64,000 nucleotides of DNA from Hymenobacter profundi (GTDB taxonomy: Bacteria > Bacteroidota > Bacteroidia > Cytophagales > Hymenobacteraceae), in contig NZ_JAHWGL010000001.1 in NCBI RefSeq assembly GCF_019334315.1, forward strand, positions 1 to 64,000, in the 5' to 3' direction. The notes beneath the pieces were generated by a model. It did not search any database and had not been told where the DNA came from. It saw only the letters and a program-made list of their open reading frames with translations. Shown here piece by piece: positions 19,799 to 27,242 of the stretch. Within the stretch, counting starts at the first letter, position 1. Each line of letters begins with the position of its first letter. The position numbers and the translations under genes are program-made.

Positions 19799-20428
19799 TC
19801 AGTTATTCACTTTCAGCAATTCCACGTCGAAGACGAGCGTGGAATCGGGGCCGATGTCGCGGCCGGCGCCACGCTTGCCGTAGGCCAGGTCCGAAGGGAT
19901 GTAGAGGCGCCACTTCGAGCCTTCGGGCATCAGTTGCAGGGCTTCTGTCCAGCCGGCAATTACCTGGTTCACACCAAAGGTAGCGGGCTGACCGCGCTGG
20001 TAGCTGCTGTCGAACACGTTGCCGTTGATGAGCGTGCCGTGGTAGTGTGTGGTTACCGACGAGCTAGGGGTAGGCTTGGGGCCATTGCCCTCAGTCAGTA
20101 CTTCGTATTGCAGGCCGCTGGGCAGGGTAGTCACACCCGGCTTGTTTTTGTTTTCGGCAAGGAAGGCTTCGCCTTCGGCTTTGTTGTTATTCATGGCGTT
20201 GGGGTCTTGGGTGTCATCTTCTTCGGCGCCGCCCAGTTGCTCCTGGAGCTGCCGCATGGCGGCCTCAATTTGCTCGTTGGAGAGGGCGCTGGGCTTGCCG
20301 CCCAGGGCATCCTTCATACTTTGAGCCAGCACATCTACGTTTAGGTCGAGGCCTTGCTGCGAGAAGTTGCGGGCCATGTCGCGGCCGATAATGTAGCTGA
20401 TTTGCTCCTTGAGCGAAGTCAATTCCAT
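19799..20428 (-). CDS. FKBP-type peptidyl-prolyl cis-trans isomerase (Mip-like)
   Basis: A 209-residue isomerase that speeds proline cis-trans interconversion. The N-terminal half (residues 1-75, SLKEQISYIIGRDMARNF ... AAMRQLQEQL) is the helical dimerisation domain of FkpA/Mip-type proteins. The C-terminal FKBP domain carries VTTHYHGTLINGNVFDSSYQ, the VIAGWTEALQLMPEGSKW region and the AYGKRGAGRDIGPDSTLVFDVELLKV ending. Unlike FkpA or Mip there is no signal peptide, so it is predicted cytoplasmic. No regulatory signal is evident; the two small neighbours on the same strand are unrelated by function. Confidence 0.93.
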   Translation of the reverse strand: MELTSLKEQISYIIGRDMARNFSQQGLDLNVDVLAQSMKDALGGKPSALSNEQIEAAMRQLQEQLGGAEEDDTQDPNAMNNNKAEGEAFLAENKNKPGVTTLPSGLQYEVLTEGNGPKPTPSSSVTTHYHGTLINGNVFDSSYQRGQPATFGVNQVIAGWTEALQLMPEGSKWRLYIPSDLAYGKRGAGRDIGPDSTLVFDVELLKVNN

Positions 20429-20637
20429 GTGGTAAGGGTTAGAAACGATTAGGTGTATGCCGCTCTTATACGGTTATGGGCGCGAAAGTGCAGAAAAAAA
20501 GCAGGCTCCAGTTCGCGGAGCCCGTAGAATGAAGTGCGTATGTAGCGGAAAAGCCTACAAAAATGCTCTGCCGGACAAGCAGGGTAGGGCAAACGTGCAA
20601 AGTAATAAGCTGCCCTACAGCAGAGTGAACTACGCAG

Positions 20638-21468
20638 CTAGGCGTTGCGAGCCTCCGGCATTTTACCCGCCACGAAGTTTAGACCGAAATACAGCTTTTC
20701 TTTAAGCAGCGCGTTGCGGCGCCATATGCGGTCCTCCCGCTGGACCAGTTCCGGCGTGTTGTTTTGCTTGAACATAAACGGCGGAAACAGCCGAATGTAC
20801 TGCACGTCGGCGGGGTAAATGGTGAGCTGCTGCTTGTGCAGCTCGCGCCGCCAGGTAGCAAGCGGACGAATGTTCTCATTGCCCAGCAAAATATTCTTCT
20901 TCAACTGCTCATCATAGATTTCGATGATGCGCTTGTTGCCGCGCCGCAGATAAAGCTTCAGATTCTGCACCACGTTGCCCCCGTTTTCTTCTACAATGAT
21001 GAGGTTGCCAGCTGGTCGGAGCGCCTGATGAAAAATGCGCAGGGCATCCTGCAACGGCTCTAGGTGGTGCAGCGTGTCCTGAATGATGATGTGGTCGTAG
21101 GACGCCGGCGGTGGCGGCACATCAAACAGGTTTTCGTAGCTATACGTGAAGCCCGATACGTCGCCAAACTGTGCCCAGTACTGTAGCCGCTCCGGAATAC
21201 GTGCGAAGTAAAATTCGAGCGTAGTGCCGTGTACCTTGTAGCCATTCAGGGCCAGGAAAATAGCCGTAGTGCCGTAGCCGCAGCCACAATCCCAGATAGC
21301 GGCATCGGTAGTAGGCAGGTGGTCCAGAATATACTGGAGCCGTTGCACCACATACGCCTTCCGAAACTCGAAACTGGCGGGATTTTCTAAAAATTTGTAG
21401 TAGCTAGTAAGCTTGGAGTTACTCTTTAGTTCTTCTAAAAATAATGCGAAAAACTCTTCCATATGCAT
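20638..21468 (-). CDS. Class I SAM-dependent methyltransferase
   Basis: A 276-residue cytoplasmic protein. The SAM-binding motif I is IWDCGCGYGTTAIFLALNG at about 60-78, followed by the acidic-strand segment GTTLEFYFARIPERL, and motif IV/post region DHIIIQDTLHHLEPLQDALRIFHQALRPAG. It belongs to the Methyltransf_11/12/25 group by these features. The C-terminal third (RRELHKQQLTIYPADVQYIRLFPPFM) is specific and rich in basic and aromatic residues; its substrate is unknown, with lipids or small molecules possible. Start could be ATG 21468 or the second Met at 21462. Monocistronic. Confidence 0.85.
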   Translation of the reverse strand: MHMEEFFALFLEELKSNSKLTSYYKFLENPASFEFRKAYVVQRLQYILDHLPTTDAAIWDCGCGYGTTAIFLALNGYKVHGTTLEFYFARIPERLQYWAQFGDVSGFTYSYENLFDVPPPPASYDHIIIQDTLHHLEPLQDALRIFHQALRPAGNLIIVEENGGNVVQNLKLYLRRGNKRIIEIYDEQLKKNILLGNENIRPLATWRRELHKQQLTIYPADVQYIRLFPPFMFKQNNTPELVQREDRIWRRNALLKEKLYFGLNFVAGKMPEARNA

Positions 21469-21570
21469 ATGTCAGGTCCTGCTTGGGAGGAAAGGTTGGC
21501 TATCTAATTTGAGGTGAAGATAGAAGCTTAACGGCTAATGCAACCTTCCGCCACTTTTTGAAATGCAGAA

Positions 21571-21591
21571 AACCCCGCCATAGGCGGGGTT
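21571..21591 (-). terminator. Terminator of the 44-residue peptide gene
   Basis: AACCCCGCC/GGCGGGGTT hairpin with a four-base loop; on the minus strand it is followed by TTTTC, so it terminates the small gene at 21624-21758. Confidence 0.7.
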
Positions 21592-21623
21592 CATGGTAGT
21601 AACTAGCCGTATGGAAAAGCAGC

Positions 21624-21758
21624 CTAGAAATGCAACTCCTCGCCGTCGCGCAGGTCAAAAAACAGGTTCAGGTCCCGCACCTGAGAGGCCAGGAAGCTCA
21701 ACGACCCCAGGCTGCTCAGCAACAGAAACGACGAAACGGCGACAGTGCTTCTTTTCAT
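21624..21758 (-). CDS. 44-residue secreted or membrane peptide
   Basis: ATG at 21758, stop at 21624-21626, product MKRSTVAVSSFLLLSSLGSL followed by SFLASQVRDLNLFFDLRDGE and a short tail ELHF. It has a positively charged start and a 20-residue hydrophobic stretch, so it is a signal-peptide or single-span membrane protein, with an acidic/aromatic exposed end. A terminator lies 33 bases after the stop and AT-rich sequence precedes it, which supports a real transcription unit. I know of no family. It lies between a methyltransferase gene and a beta-barrel gene. Confidence 0.6.
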   Translation of the reverse strand: MKRSTVAVSSFLLLSSLGSLSFLASQVRDLNLFFDLRDGEELHF

Positions 21759-22060
21759 AGTGATGGATGGTAGCATGATGATGGTCAGTTGGTTGTGGGT
21801 AAAGATACAGCGTATTTATGAGAAATAGTAGGCAAGCATACTTTTACCTTCGTCAGGTCGAACACCGGTGTAGTGCGTGTAGCTGGTTTTACGGGTCTGG
21901 TATAAAGTCTTTTAATTGGCGGTATAAAATACTGAACAGTAACTATATAAGTTGTTTGAGCTGTGCCAGTAAGTAGTCTAATACACTTGCTTATTCGTTC
22001 GGGGGTGTATTTCCTACCCGATATATTTCAGTAGGTGAAAATAAATTATGACGCATCCTT
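21759..22060. other. AT-rich intergenic region
   Basis: About 300 bases separating two divergent units. It is markedly AT-rich and should hold the promoters of the 44-residue peptide (minus) and of the beta-barrel protein at 22061 (plus). I see no repeat and no coding sequence; no promoter pair was good enough to name. Confidence 0.5.
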
Positions 22061-22897
22061 ATGTTTCGATTTTTTCTACTGCTTTTTTCTGTACTTCTTC
22101 CAGAGACACTAATGGCGCAGCGCGGCGCCTATATAGCGAATGCGTTACTCACCCCGCTGCACGATCAAAAAGGCCAGCTACAAGTAAGAGCTGGCTGGGG
22201 TGGCGGCTATGAGCTAGACGTGTCGTGTTCATTGACCAATCATATTGCCCTGTTCAGTGCAGCCAAGCTCGATTGGAGTGCGCGCAACCACACCACAATC
22301 CTGGGTAGTACCTATGTGCAGAGTAATAACAACCACGTGTTGCAAGGCGGCATAGGCTATTTCAAGCAATTCGACCGTCGCTACCTCAATAGGGTAGAGG
22401 TGTACACAGGTGCCGGGACCAGCAGCGTCGATAATTCCTGGTACTACACAAGGTTTTCGGATAGCAAGGAGTTTACTCGTGCGCGCTACTGGACGGCCTT
22501 CAGCCAGATTAACTTAGGAAAGAGGGGACGGAGCAGCGACCTAGTATTTGGAATGCGGTTGGCCTATTCACACTACCAGGATTTCGCTTATTACGACAAT
22601 CACCCTAACGTGCGGTATATCCGGTACCGCTATGAACAAGTACGGGTTATCACACTGGAGCCAGCCGTAAGCTATGGCTACCGCTGGAAGGGGTTCAAAG
22701 CAGCTGTTCAAGGAGGCGTTGCTCTCCCATTGGCTACTTCAGAAGCGAACCTTGTGGCCATTCATACAACAGACGCAGGCTCTATTGTACGATCAACGAA
22801 AGAAGCGCCATCATTAGGAACGCTACTGGGGCAAATCAGCCTACAATATCGTTTCGATTTAAATAAGAAAGATAAGCTGTCAAGCGAAGCGAAGTAA
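22061..22897 (+). CDS. Predicted outer-membrane beta-barrel protein
   Basis: A 278-residue protein with a signal peptide (MFRFFLLLFSVLLPETLMAQ, cleavage after MAQ). The rest is made of short alternating amphipathic strands rich in Tyr, Gly and Arg (QVRAGWGGGYELDVSC, HVLQGGIGYFKQF, DLVFGMRLAYSHYQDF, TLEPAVSYGYRW, GQISLQYRFDL), ending close to an aromatic residue, as outer-membrane barrels do. I do not recognise a specific family; general porin/OmpW-like or DUF-type barrels are possible. Codon use is like the neighbours. It converges with the DUF2279 gene, only 30 bases away. Confidence 0.7.
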   Translation: MFRFFLLLFSVLLPETLMAQRGAYIANALLTPLHDQKGQLQVRAGWGGGYELDVSCSLTNHIALFSAAKLDWSARNHTTILGSTYVQSNNNHVLQGGIGYFKQFDRRYLNRVEVYTGAGTSSVDNSWYYTRFSDSKEFTRARYWTAFSQINLGKRGRSSDLVFGMRLAYSHYQDFAYYDNHPNVRYIRYRYEQVRVITLEPAVSYGYRWKGFKAAVQGGVALPLATSEANLVAIHTTDAGSIVRSTKEAPSLGTLLGQISLQYRFDLNKKDKLSSEAK

Positions 22898-22927
22898 GCC
22901 TACCCTGGATGGGTGCCGTCAGGGGTG

Positions 22928-23872
22928 CTAGTAGTAAAGCGGGCGGAACACGAGCCCGCGCTTGGTATTGTATTCCAAAGCTGGTGCAGGTATGCGCACA
23001 ATGCTGAGCACGTAGAAGGCTGTGCGCAGCAGGCCACTGCGGGTAGGAATGTTCTGTAGGTTCAGGTCGGGAGAAAGGTAGAACTTGCGGTAGGGCCGGT
23101 AGCCCAGCGCCCGGTTCTGGGCCGGGTCGCCTGCCACCATCCCGGCAGCGCCGTAGCCTACTGCCACGTTTAACCACTTCGGGTAGCGCGTGCTAGAGGG
23201 TAGAAAGCGGGATATATCCGTCGAGAGCCAGTAGGTTTGGCCATTGTAGTCTTTCAATACCTGTCCGGCGTAGCTGTTGCCCAGGCTTTCAAGGCGGGTA
23301 GTGGGGTAGGACGTACTATGAAACGAGAATTTCGGCATCACCCTGATTTCGCCCCAGGCCAACTGCTGCCCCAGCACTCCCGCCGCACCGGCAGCATTAG
23401 CTACCATATCGCTGTTGGAAAAGCCGTAGCCTTCGCTCATGCCATCCAGTATTTCGATGGGCGTTTGCAGGGCCAGACCAACTAGGCTGCCAAGCCAGAT
23501 GGCTTTTTTCTCGGAGGTGCCTGCCCAGCGCAACGCGTCCACGCCCATGCGGCTTTCGTGGAAAGCAGTCCAGAAGTGGCCCGCTTTATCCATCTGCTTC
23601 CAGTGGTGGCTGTCGTCGTAGAAGTGAAAGCGGGTGCGAGGATATTCTTTGTACCACGCGTCGCTGAGCAGTTTGAGCGAAACCGCATAGCCCACTACAA
23701 AGCCAGTACCCAATACAAGCTGCCGAGTGCGTTTCTGATGGGTAGTCAGCGTATCAGATGGGGTGGCTGTGGGTTGTGCAACAGTCTGGAATATAGTTGC
23801 AACATTCAGAAGTATGCTACCAACTACTTTGGAGAAAAAGGAAAGCGCATTAGTTGGCGTCGAAAAATTCAA
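22928..23872 (-). CDS. DUF2279 family protein (YfiM-like)
   Basis: A 314-residue protein of the DUF2279 family, related to the enterobacterial YfiM lipoprotein. Its N-terminus is hydrophobic (ALSFFSKVVGSILLNVATIF) and looks like an uncleaved or weak signal. The conserved part is WKQMDKAGHFWTAFHESRMGVDALRWAGTSEKKA, then ILDGMSEGYGFSNSDMVANAAGAAGVLGQ, with acidic and histidine residues in the DKAGHFWTAF and SDMVANAAG motifs. In Bacteroidota these are exported proteins of unknown role. It is convergent with the barrel gene at 22061. Confidence 0.85.
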   Translation of the reverse strand: MNFSTPTNALSFFSKVVGSILLNVATIFQTVAQPTATPSDTLTTHQKRTRQLVLGTGFVVGYAVSLKLLSDAWYKEYPRTRFHFYDDSHHWKQMDKAGHFWTAFHESRMGVDALRWAGTSEKKAIWLGSLVGLALQTPIEILDGMSEGYGFSNSDMVANAAGAAGVLGQQLAWGEIRVMPKFSFHSTSYPTTRLESLGNSYAGQVLKDYNGQTYWLSTDISRFLPSSTRYPKWLNVAVGYGAAGMVAGDPAQNRALGYRPYRKFYLSPDLNLQNIPTRSGLLRTAFYVLSIVRIPAPALEYNTKRGLVFRPLYY

Positions 23873-24046
23873 TAAAATCTATTTTAAGTGAAGCAAAAGT
23901 CTCTTACATACGGCAATTCGTCCTGCACGGCCATAAGAGGCTTCACATTTATCAAGCTAGATTACACATTGAGCTTTCGAGCGCCCCGCCACCTGCTTTC
24001 ATCTCAGGCCCAGTGAGGTATAGTGCTCACCGGGCCTACTCTGCAT

Positions 24047-25567
24047 CTACGGCCTCTGCTTATACACTCCTACCTCGCTCAGGGCGACACAAACCGGCGA
24101 TGCTGTGATGGCCACGCGCAGTTTGGTGGTCGTTACGGGCGCATCCAGCTTCACCAGCTTCTTGGCCCCAATGCTCGTGCCTGTGTAAAGTGGCTTCCAA
24201 GCGCCATCCTGCCAAGCTTCAAGGGTGAAACCCTCTACGCGCTGGCCCAGCGGAATGTACTCCTGTAAGCTGATGATATCGAACGTTTTGGGCGCGGTGA
24301 AAGCTATTTCCAGGCTGGGCGTGTGCACGTTGTCGGTGGTGGCCCAGTAGGTTTGGCGGTTGCCATCGAGCAGCTTGGCGGGGGCGTAGGTGTTGTGGCG
24401 GGTGTTACTGGCTGTGAGGCGGGCGCCCTTCGCTAGGTTGTCAGCGAAGGTATGCTGCACCATATCGCCAAAGGTTTTGAGGGCTGCTACGTCGTCGGCG
24501 TGTAGCTGGCCGCGGGTGTCGGGGGCCAGGCCTAGGTCCAGGGCCGCGCCGCGGCCTACGCTTTTCAGGTACAAATCAAACAGCGCTTCGGGCGTTTTGG
24601 GCGCCTCGGTGGGGTGGTAGAACCAGCCTTTGCGAAGTGGTACGTCGCACTCGGCAGGCATCCAAAACTCGCCGTTGCGGATACCCATGGGGCTTTGCGG
24701 GTAGTTGGCCTGACCCGGCACGGCTACGTTTTTACCCTCGGGCGGGCGGGGCGTGAAGGTAGCCCAGCTGGTTTCGGCCGCGTGGCCTTCCTCGTTGCCT
24801 ACCCAGCGCACATCCCAGCCAATATCGCTGAAGATATTGGCCATGGGCTGCATCTTGCGGGTGATGCCCCAGGTTTGGTCCCAATTATAATAGGTGGTGT
24901 TATCGATGGAGCGCTTCTCGCGGGCACCGCCGTAGTAGCCGTCGCCGCCGTTGGCGCCGTCGTGCCAGCTCATAAACAGCTCCCCGTAGTTGGCGTATAG
25001 CTCTTTCAACTGGGCCTGGTATATGGGTAGGTAGGCGGGAGTGCCATAGGCAGCGTTGTTCCGGTCCCAAGGCGAGCAGTATACCCCGAACTTCAGGCCG
25101 TGTTTGCGGGCGGCCTGCTCCATCTCCTTCACATAGTCGCCTTTACCACCCCGGAAAGGACTTTTCGAGATATTATAGGCCGTGGTTTTCGTGGGCCACA
25201 GCGCAAAACCGTCGTGGTGCTTGGCTACTAGCACAATACCGCGCAAGCCGCCTGCCTTAGCTGCTCGCACAATCTGCTCGGCATCAAAATCGGTGGGGTT
25301 GAAAACGCTCGGGTCCGCATCACCATAGCCCCACTCCTTGTTCTCGAAGGTAGTAGGCGTGAAATGCACAATGCCGTATACTTCGGTGGTGTGCCACGCC
25401 TGTTGCCTGGCCGAGGGTAGGGCGCCGTAGGGCTTCGGCGGGGTCGCCGGCGCGCTGACACTAGGTCGGCCTGGCAAGTGGTGGGCAGATAAATAGTCGG
25501 GGGTTTTGCTGGCTAAGAAACAGGTGGAGCCACAGAGTAGAACGGCGCTGAAGAAGCTTCTCGACAT
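24047..25567 (-). CDS. GH29 alpha-L-fucosidase
   Basis: A 506-residue exported glycoside hydrolase of family 29, cleaving terminal alpha-L-fucose from glycans. The N-terminal signal (MSRSFFSAVLLCGSTCFLAS) contains a Cys that may be a lipobox. The catalytic barrel includes YGIVHFTPTTFENKEWGYGD, VLVAKHHDGFALWPTK, the FSDIGWDVRWVGNE segment holding the expected nucleophile Asp, and QANYPQSPMG. From about residue 380 there is a discoidin-like (F5/8 type C) C-terminal domain (AKLLDGNRQTYWATTDNVHTP) which binds carbohydrate. The upstream frame to 25603 was rejected because the signal peptide starts at 25567. No polysaccharide-utilisation SusC/D pair is near. Confidence 0.93.
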   Translation of the reverse strand: MSRSFFSAVLLCGSTCFLASKTPDYLSAHHLPGRPSVSAPATPPKPYGALPSARQQAWHTTEVYGIVHFTPTTFENKEWGYGDADPSVFNPTDFDAEQIVRAAKAGGLRGIVLVAKHHDGFALWPTKTTAYNISKSPFRGGKGDYVKEMEQAARKHGLKFGVYCSPWDRNNAAYGTPAYLPIYQAQLKELYANYGELFMSWHDGANGGDGYYGGAREKRSIDNTTYYNWDQTWGITRKMQPMANIFSDIGWDVRWVGNEEGHAAETSWATFTPRPPEGKNVAVPGQANYPQSPMGIRNGEFWMPAECDVPLRKGWFYHPTEAPKTPEALFDLYLKSVGRGAALDLGLAPDTRGQLHADDVAALKTFGDMVQHTFADNLAKGARLTASNTRHNTYAPAKLLDGNRQTYWATTDNVHTPSLEIAFTAPKTFDIISLQEYIPLGQRVEGFTLEAWQDGAWKPLYTGTSIGAKKLVKLDAPVTTTKLRVAITASPVCVALSEVGVYKQRP

Positions 25568-25637
25568 ACAGAGAGTTGAAAGGTGCGGGCCTACAAGAAA
25601 CAAACTTTGCGATTAGGCTATGTCGCTCCGCCGTTTC

Positions 25638-26513
25638 CTACCCCAGATACGCCATGTCCTCCGCGCTCAGTTGAATAGCGGCAGCAGCCAGATTTTCCCG
25701 CAAGTGCGCCAGCGAGGAAGTACCCGGAATCGGCAGAATCCAGGGCGATTTGTGCAGCTGCCAAGCCAGGTTAATTTGGGCAGGCGTGGCGTTGTGGCGG
25801 CGGGCTACCTCGCTAATTTTATCGAGTTCTTTGGGTAGGGCGTGCAGCAGCGAGAAAAAAGGAATCAGCGGGATTTCGTGATTTTCACAAAGGTCCAACA
25901 CTTCCTCCCCGCCGGGGTTGTGGCCGTGCGCGTGCGCTAGGGTCGTGCGCTGGGCGTAGCCGTACATATTCTCTACGGTGGCAATATTGCCTAGCTGCAA
26001 GCCGGTTTCTAGCTCCTCGCGGGTTACGTTGCTGAGGCCCACATGCAGAATTTTACCCTCGCGCTGCATTTCAAACATGGCCCCGAGTTGCTCGTCCAGC
26101 GGTACCGCGCCGTGGCCCATCAGGCGTAGGTGTACCAGTTGGATCTGCTCCTGACCCAAGGTGCGCAGGTTGTTCTCCATGCTGGTGCGCAGATTTTCGG
26201 GCGTGTTGAAGGGCACCCAGCTTTTATCGGGCCGACGGGTAGCGCCTACCTTAGTGCAGATAACCAGGTCGGCGGGGTAGGGGTAGAGGGCTTCGCGGAT
26301 GAGGCGATTGGTGACGTCCTCGCCGTAATAATCGGCCGTGTCGAGGAAGTTTACGCCGTTTTCTACGGCCGTGCGCAGAATTTGCAGGGCCTCGGAGCGG
26401 TTGGCCGGCTCACCCCATACATCGGGACCGGGTAGGCGCATAGTGCCGTAGCCTAAGCGGTTGACGGTAAGTGGTTGGGTGGAGTTAGAGGCGATGGTGA
26501 TGGTGAAGGGCAT
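25638..26513 (-). CDS. Aldo/keto reductase
   Basis: A 291-residue NADPH-dependent oxidoreductase with the aldo/keto reductase barrel. The catalytic tetrad is recognisable: Asp in FLDTADYYG, Tyr in the same motif, Lys in VICTKVG and His in QLVHLRLMG. The ending LPIPGTSSLAHLRENLAAAAIQLSAEDMAYLG is the cofactor-phosphate-binding region. It resembles the YdbC/oxidoreductase group acting on small aldehydes. The start at 26513 follows an AT-rich leader. It is separated from the fucosidase gene by 70 bases on the same strand. Confidence 0.93.
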   Translation of the reverse strand: MPFTITIASNSTQPLTVNRLGYGTMRLPGPDVWGEPANRSEALQILRTAVENGVNFLDTADYYGEDVTNRLIREALYPYPADLVICTKVGATRRPDKSWVPFNTPENLRTSMENNLRTLGQEQIQLVHLRLMGHGAVPLDEQLGAMFEMQREGKILHVGLSNVTREELETGLQLGNIATVENMYGYAQRTTLAHAHGHNPGGEEVLDLCENHEIPLIPFFSLLHALPKELDKISEVARRHNATPAQINLAWQLHKSPWILPIPGTSSLAHLRENLAAAAIQLSAEDMAYLG

Positions 26514-26693
26514 GAGGAGGGACGGTTTAGTTGATCAGGAGGATATCAAGCAAACCGCCTTGGCCTGCGTAAGTTCGGAGTAGCTGTATTGGCTAATTCA
26601 TAAGCCTAATGCCTGCAAACGGTGCGGCCATCACTTCAGAGTTGGATACAGAATATGTTGCTTCATCTATAAATTAGTTTCGAGCGCAGCCGG

Positions 26694-27227
26694 CTATTGA
26701 CGGGCGAGTGCGAACCGTACCCGCTCGCGTTTCACAAACAGCCCCGCCGCGGCTGACGCTACAAAATCGCCCGTCGTCAGTACCTCAGAGTATGGCCGAG
26801 GCTTGGACCCGATACTTGTCAGGCTAAAGTGCCAGATAGCAGAAGCCCACGACCTGTTAAATAGCCAGCACAGTCCAGCTACAGCCGTTTTGATCAACCA
26901 TAAAAATAACAGACTTGGCAAAAGGACCGTTGCCACACATCCTTGCCATGGTGTGAGGCCTTCGGGGCTAATAAAGCCCGTAAAGTCGAACTTGGTTAAA
27001 TCAACTCGGTACTTTTCTCCAAATGCGAGCAGCAGTTCTTCTGTATCTAATCCGGCTACACCCCAATCGTCTTCCACAGCAGTCCGCAGCGTCCACGGCT
27101 CGTTTTGCGTGCCAACCATAGTCGCCAAATAGGGTGGTACTTCATGGGCTAGCCGGCGTAAATCGGCAAATCGAACAGCTATTTCCAGGCGTCCCAAAGG
27201 CTGGTAATCGATGGGTGAAGCTTGCAT
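26694..27227 (-). CDS. DUF1493-like small protein with membrane segment
   Basis: A 177-residue protein. Residues about 50-90 (DDWGVAGLDTEELLLAFGEKYRVDLTKFDF) match the DUF1493 pattern, a small acyl-carrier-like helical domain, in which an acidic D-W-G-V-x-G-L-D motif precedes the helix. A hydrophobic stretch follows (VATVLLPSLLFLWLIKTAVAGL), then a cysteine-containing region. Role unknown. It lies just downstream of the transpeptidase gene start-to-stop gap (27227 to 27243 is only 15 bases), on the same strand, so the two may be one operon. Confidence 0.65.
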   Translation of the reverse strand: MQASPIDYQPLGRLEIAVRFADLRRLAHEVPPYLATMVGTQNEPWTLRTAVEDDWGVAGLDTEELLLAFGEKYRVDLTKFDFTGFISPEGLTPWQGCVATVLLPSLLFLWLIKTAVAGLCWLFNRSWASAIWHFSLTSIGSKPRPYSEVLTTGDFVASAAAGLFVKRERVRFALARQ

Positions 27228-27242
27228 TGTTGCAGAGTAAGA

